Assembly (NCBI GenBank): GCA_030618205.1
Contig: JAUXDR010000028.1
Location: 1-8,451, forward strand
From: Deltaproteobacteria bacterium
GTDB lineage: Bacteria; Desulfobacterota; Dissulfuribacteria; Dissulfuribacterales; UBA3076
Reading direction: 5' to 3'
Length of the DNA: 8,451 nucleotides
Part shown: positions 7,422 to 8,451 of the stretch, piece after piece
How the letters are laid out: the number at the start of each line of letters is the position of its first letter
How positions within the stretch are numbered: position 1 is the first letter of the stretch
Translations under genes and position numbers: made by a program
The notes under the pieces: generated by a model
Seen by the model: only the letters and a program-made list of their open reading frames with translations
The model's database searches: none
What the model was told of the DNA's origin: nothing

Positions 7422-7928
7422 GTGAACCGAGAATGGTTTGCGATCAGAACTCAGCCAAGAAAAGAGCAGATTGCAAGGAAACATTACGAACAACAAGATT
7501 TTATTGTCTATTTGCCTCTTATTCTTACGATTAGACGGCATGCGCGCAGGATTGACAAGGTCCCTCGTCCCTTATTTCCTGGTTACGTTTTTTTGCATCT
7601 ATCCATAGAAGATCGCAGGTGGAATACTATCAGGAGTACTATCGGAGCAACCGGTCCTGTTCGATTCGGTGAGTATTATCCGCCCGTGCCGGACTGGGTT
7701 ATTGAAGGCCTGCGCGTCCGTGAGGATGAAAGCGGTCTTATTTCTCTTGGATCTCAGGGGTCCACATTCAAGTCGGGTGATAGAGTATCTGTGGTTCTAG
7801 AAAATCTGGAATATATTGAGGGGATTTTTCAGGCAGTCAGAGGGGAAGACAGGGCACTAATACTTATGGAGATACTCCGTCGGCAGGTATCCACCATGGT
7901 GCCGATGTGGGCGTTGAAGGCTGCATAA
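7422..7928 (+). CDS. RfaH/NusG-type transcription antitermination factor
   Basis: A specialised NusG paralog (168 residues) expected to bind RNA polymerase and suppress pausing and termination in a particular long operon, typically for surface polysaccharide. The NGN domain (about 1-100) begins WFAIRTQPRKEQIARKHYE and continues YLPLILTIRR, RPLFPGYVFLHL (49-60) and GPVRFGE (78-84). The KOW domain (about 117-165) has FKSGDRVSVV and YIEGIFQAVRGEDRALILME, matching the RfaH-like pattern rather than housekeeping NusG, which is normally in the secE-rpl cluster. GTG at 7422 is chosen because GGAGG (7410-7414) lies 7 nt before it and the family N-terminus begins at once. Next downstream are an ops-like site and a MarR-type EPS regulator, which supports a role in polysaccharide expression. 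I left the symbol blank because orthology to rfaH is not shown. The 103-nt gap from the HhH gene shows no clear promoter or terminator. Confidence 0.9.
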   Translation: MNREWFAIRTQPRKEQIARKHYEQQDFIVYLPLILTIRRHARRIDKVPRPLFPGYVFLHLSIEDRRWNTIRSTIGATGPVRFGEYYPPVPDWVIEGLRVREDESGLISLGSQGSTFKSGDRVSVVLENLEYIEGIFQAVRGEDRALILMEILRRQVSTMVPMWALKAA

Positions 7929-7967
7929 ACAGGGTGTCCAGTCACGAGCGCCATTTTATTCACCGGC

Positions 7968-7996
7968 TTGACTTGATATTTGTATGTGGTTACACT
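7968..7996 (+). promoter_or_regulatory. Promoter of the EPS-type leader and regulator gene
   Basis: TTGACT (7968-7973) and TACACT (7991-7996) are separated by exactly 17 bp. The start point would fall near 8003, at the edge of the 23-bp palindrome, giving a leader of roughly 190 nt before the MarR-type gene. The match to the sigma70 consensus is good. It places the regulator gene, and probably the operon beyond the window, under separate control from the NusG paralog. Confidence 0.6.
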
Positions 7997-8001
7997 CAAA
8001 T

Positions 8002-8024
8002 TACTGTTCATTTAATGAACAGTA
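8002..8024. promoter_or_regulatory. Perfect 23-bp palindrome at the predicted start point: probable operator
   Basis: The half-site TACTGTTCATT (8002-8012) is mirrored exactly by AATGAACAGTA (8014-8024) around a central T. It begins 5 bp after the -10 box, covering the predicted +1 region where a bound dimeric repressor would block transcription. As RNA it could also form a hairpin at the 5' end of the transcript. The regulator is unknown. The downstream MarR-type protein is one candidate. Confidence 0.6.
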
Positions 8025-8060
8025 TATTCAGATTTGGTTGATGAAAATTTGCAGGCAAGA

Positions 8061-8077
8061 TGGGTGATTTTCACCCA
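8061..8077 (+). promoter_or_regulatory. Leader hairpin just before the ops-like element
   Basis: TGGGTGA (8061-8067) and TCACCCA (8071-8077) form a perfect 7-bp stem with a TTT loop. It ends 3 nt before the GGCGGTAGC core. The stem base would sit about 12-13 nt behind RNA polymerase when it pauses near the end of that element, close to the geometry of a hairpin-stabilised pause. That mechanistic reading is inference. Confidence 0.55.
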
Positions 8078-8080
8078 AAT

Positions 8081-8093
8081 GGCGGTAGCTCGC
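8081..8093 (+). promoter_or_regulatory. ops-like element (RfaH-type recruitment site)
   Basis: GGCGGTAGCTCGC matches the E. coli operon polarity suppressor sequence GGCGGTAGCGTGC at 11 of 13 positions, including the whole first nine bases. In E. coli, RNA polymerase pauses at ops and RfaH contacts the exposed non-template strand. Here the element lies in the untranslated leader between an RfaH/NusG-like gene and an EPS-type regulator, downstream of a good promoter and on the same strand, which is where a functional ops is expected. A T6 run (8094-8099) follows directly. Confidence 0.75.
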
Positions 8094-8174
8094 TTTTTTC
8101 AATAACTTTAGTACGTTAGTTCTAGGCACTCTTAGCATATCTGTGTAATTGATCCCCCTACTTCTAGTGTAATT

Positions 8175-8197
8175 CCCTTTAAGGACGTCCCTTTAAA
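8175..8197. promoter_or_regulatory. Repeat and palindrome over the ribosome site of the MarR-type gene
   Basis: CCCTTTAA occurs at 8175-8182 and again at 8189-8196, 14 bp apart. Between them is the perfect 8-bp palindrome GGACGTCC (8183-8190). AAGGA (8181-8185), the likely Shine-Dalgarno, lies inside this structure 11 nt before the ATG. It could be an operator or a fold that hides the ribosome site. Evidence is positional only. Confidence 0.3.
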
Positions 8198-8451
8198 TGG
8201 TATTTGACGATGGACTGCGGCGCAGTCTTTTCAGAGTTCTCCAGACTGATCCCCGAATGAGCCAGCGTGCCGTGGCAAAGGCACTTGGTATCAGTTTAGG
8301 CAAGGCGAATTATTGTCTCAAGGCTTTTATAGACAAGGGATGGGTGAAGCCCCGACGCTTTCAGCACAACGGAAACAAATGGGGTTATGCATACATCATT
8401 ACTCCTGACGGATTGGAGGCAAAGGAGAGGATAACCGTTCGGTTCTTGCAA
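8197..8451 (+). CDS. MarR-type EPS-associated transcriptional regulator (cut by window edge)
   Basis: A winged-helix DNA-binding protein of the small MarR-like family found at the head of exopolysaccharide loci. The 85 visible codons run open to the right edge. Family members are about 100-120 residues, so most of the domain is present. The helix-turn-helix is in MSQRAVAKALGISLGKANYC (about 21-40), followed by LKAFIDKGWVKPRRF and the wing region NKWGYAYIITPDGLEAKERI (58-77) ending VRFLQ. The pattern SQRxxAxxLGxSLGKxNYxLKAxIxKGWVK is characteristic of this family as I know it; a profile search was not possible. The ATG at 8197 has AAGGA 11 nt upstream. Its likely role is local control of an EPS operon. 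The ops-like leader upstream suggests it is the first gene of an antiterminated operon continuing past the window. Confidence 0.85.
   Translation, partial: MVFDDGLRRSLFRVLQTDPRMSQRAVAKALGISLGKANYCLKAFIDKGWVKPRRFQHNGNKWGYAYIITPDGLEAKERITVRFLQ

Noticed and set aside
8060..8119. Short frame ATG...TAG (19 codons) covering the hairpin and ops-like element
   Set aside because: Only a weak, closely spaced AGG precedes it, codons match no family, and the nucleotide signals explain the sequence better. A second 8-codon frame at 8041-8067 has no ribosome site.

Overview
The window reads as the chromosome of a Gram-negative bacterium, most likely a deltaproteobacterium in the broad sense (Desulfobacterota, sulfate-reducer or syntroph type). 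This lineage call is inference. It rests on the order tRNA-Leu, tig, clpP, clpX, lon, on an RfaH-type NusG paralog followed by a MarR-type EPS regulator, and on intergenic spacers full of short repeats. No search could be run. All proteins are intact except the two cut by the window edges.

Layout: (1) Bases 1-383, minus strand, carry the start of ndk (nucleoside diphosphate kinase), cut by the left edge. (2) Bases 384-867 hold no gene. They contain inverted heptamer repeats, a 144-bp nested palindrome, a second heptamer array, and a sigma70-type promoter for the tRNA. (3) Bases 868-954 are a class II tRNA-Leu(UAG) with encoded CCA. (4) Bases 955-1259 hold no gene but carry a possible promoter and a heptamer array that would fold into a large hairpin in the tig leader. 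(5) Bases 1260-6955 are the protein-quality block tig-clpP-clpX-lon. tig and clpP abut with no gap, clpP and clpX overlap by 8 nt, and lon follows after 97 nt. (6) Bases 7061-7318 encode a small exported ComEA-type helix-hairpin-helix protein. (7) Bases 7422-7928 encode an RfaH/NusG-like antitermination factor starting at GTG. (8) Bases 7929-8196 are an apparent control region: a good promoter, a perfect 23-bp palindrome at its predicted start point, a hairpin, an ops-like element (GGCGGTAGC core) and a T6 run. (9) Bases 8197-8451 are the start of a MarR-type EPS-associated regulator, cut by the right edge.

The genes fall into two groups. Trigger factor receives nascent chains at the ribosome, ClpX unfolds substrates and feeds ClpP, and Lon degrades damaged or regulatory proteins. 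The right end looks like the entrance to an exopolysaccharide locus. A specialised NusG paralog would be recruited at the ops-like site in the leader of the next operon, whose first gene is itself a regulator. That cis arrangement (antiterminator gene, palindrome-controlled promoter, hairpin plus ops leader, MarR-EPS gene) is the most interesting part of the window. The second theme is the number of period-7 and palindromic repeats in the spacers.
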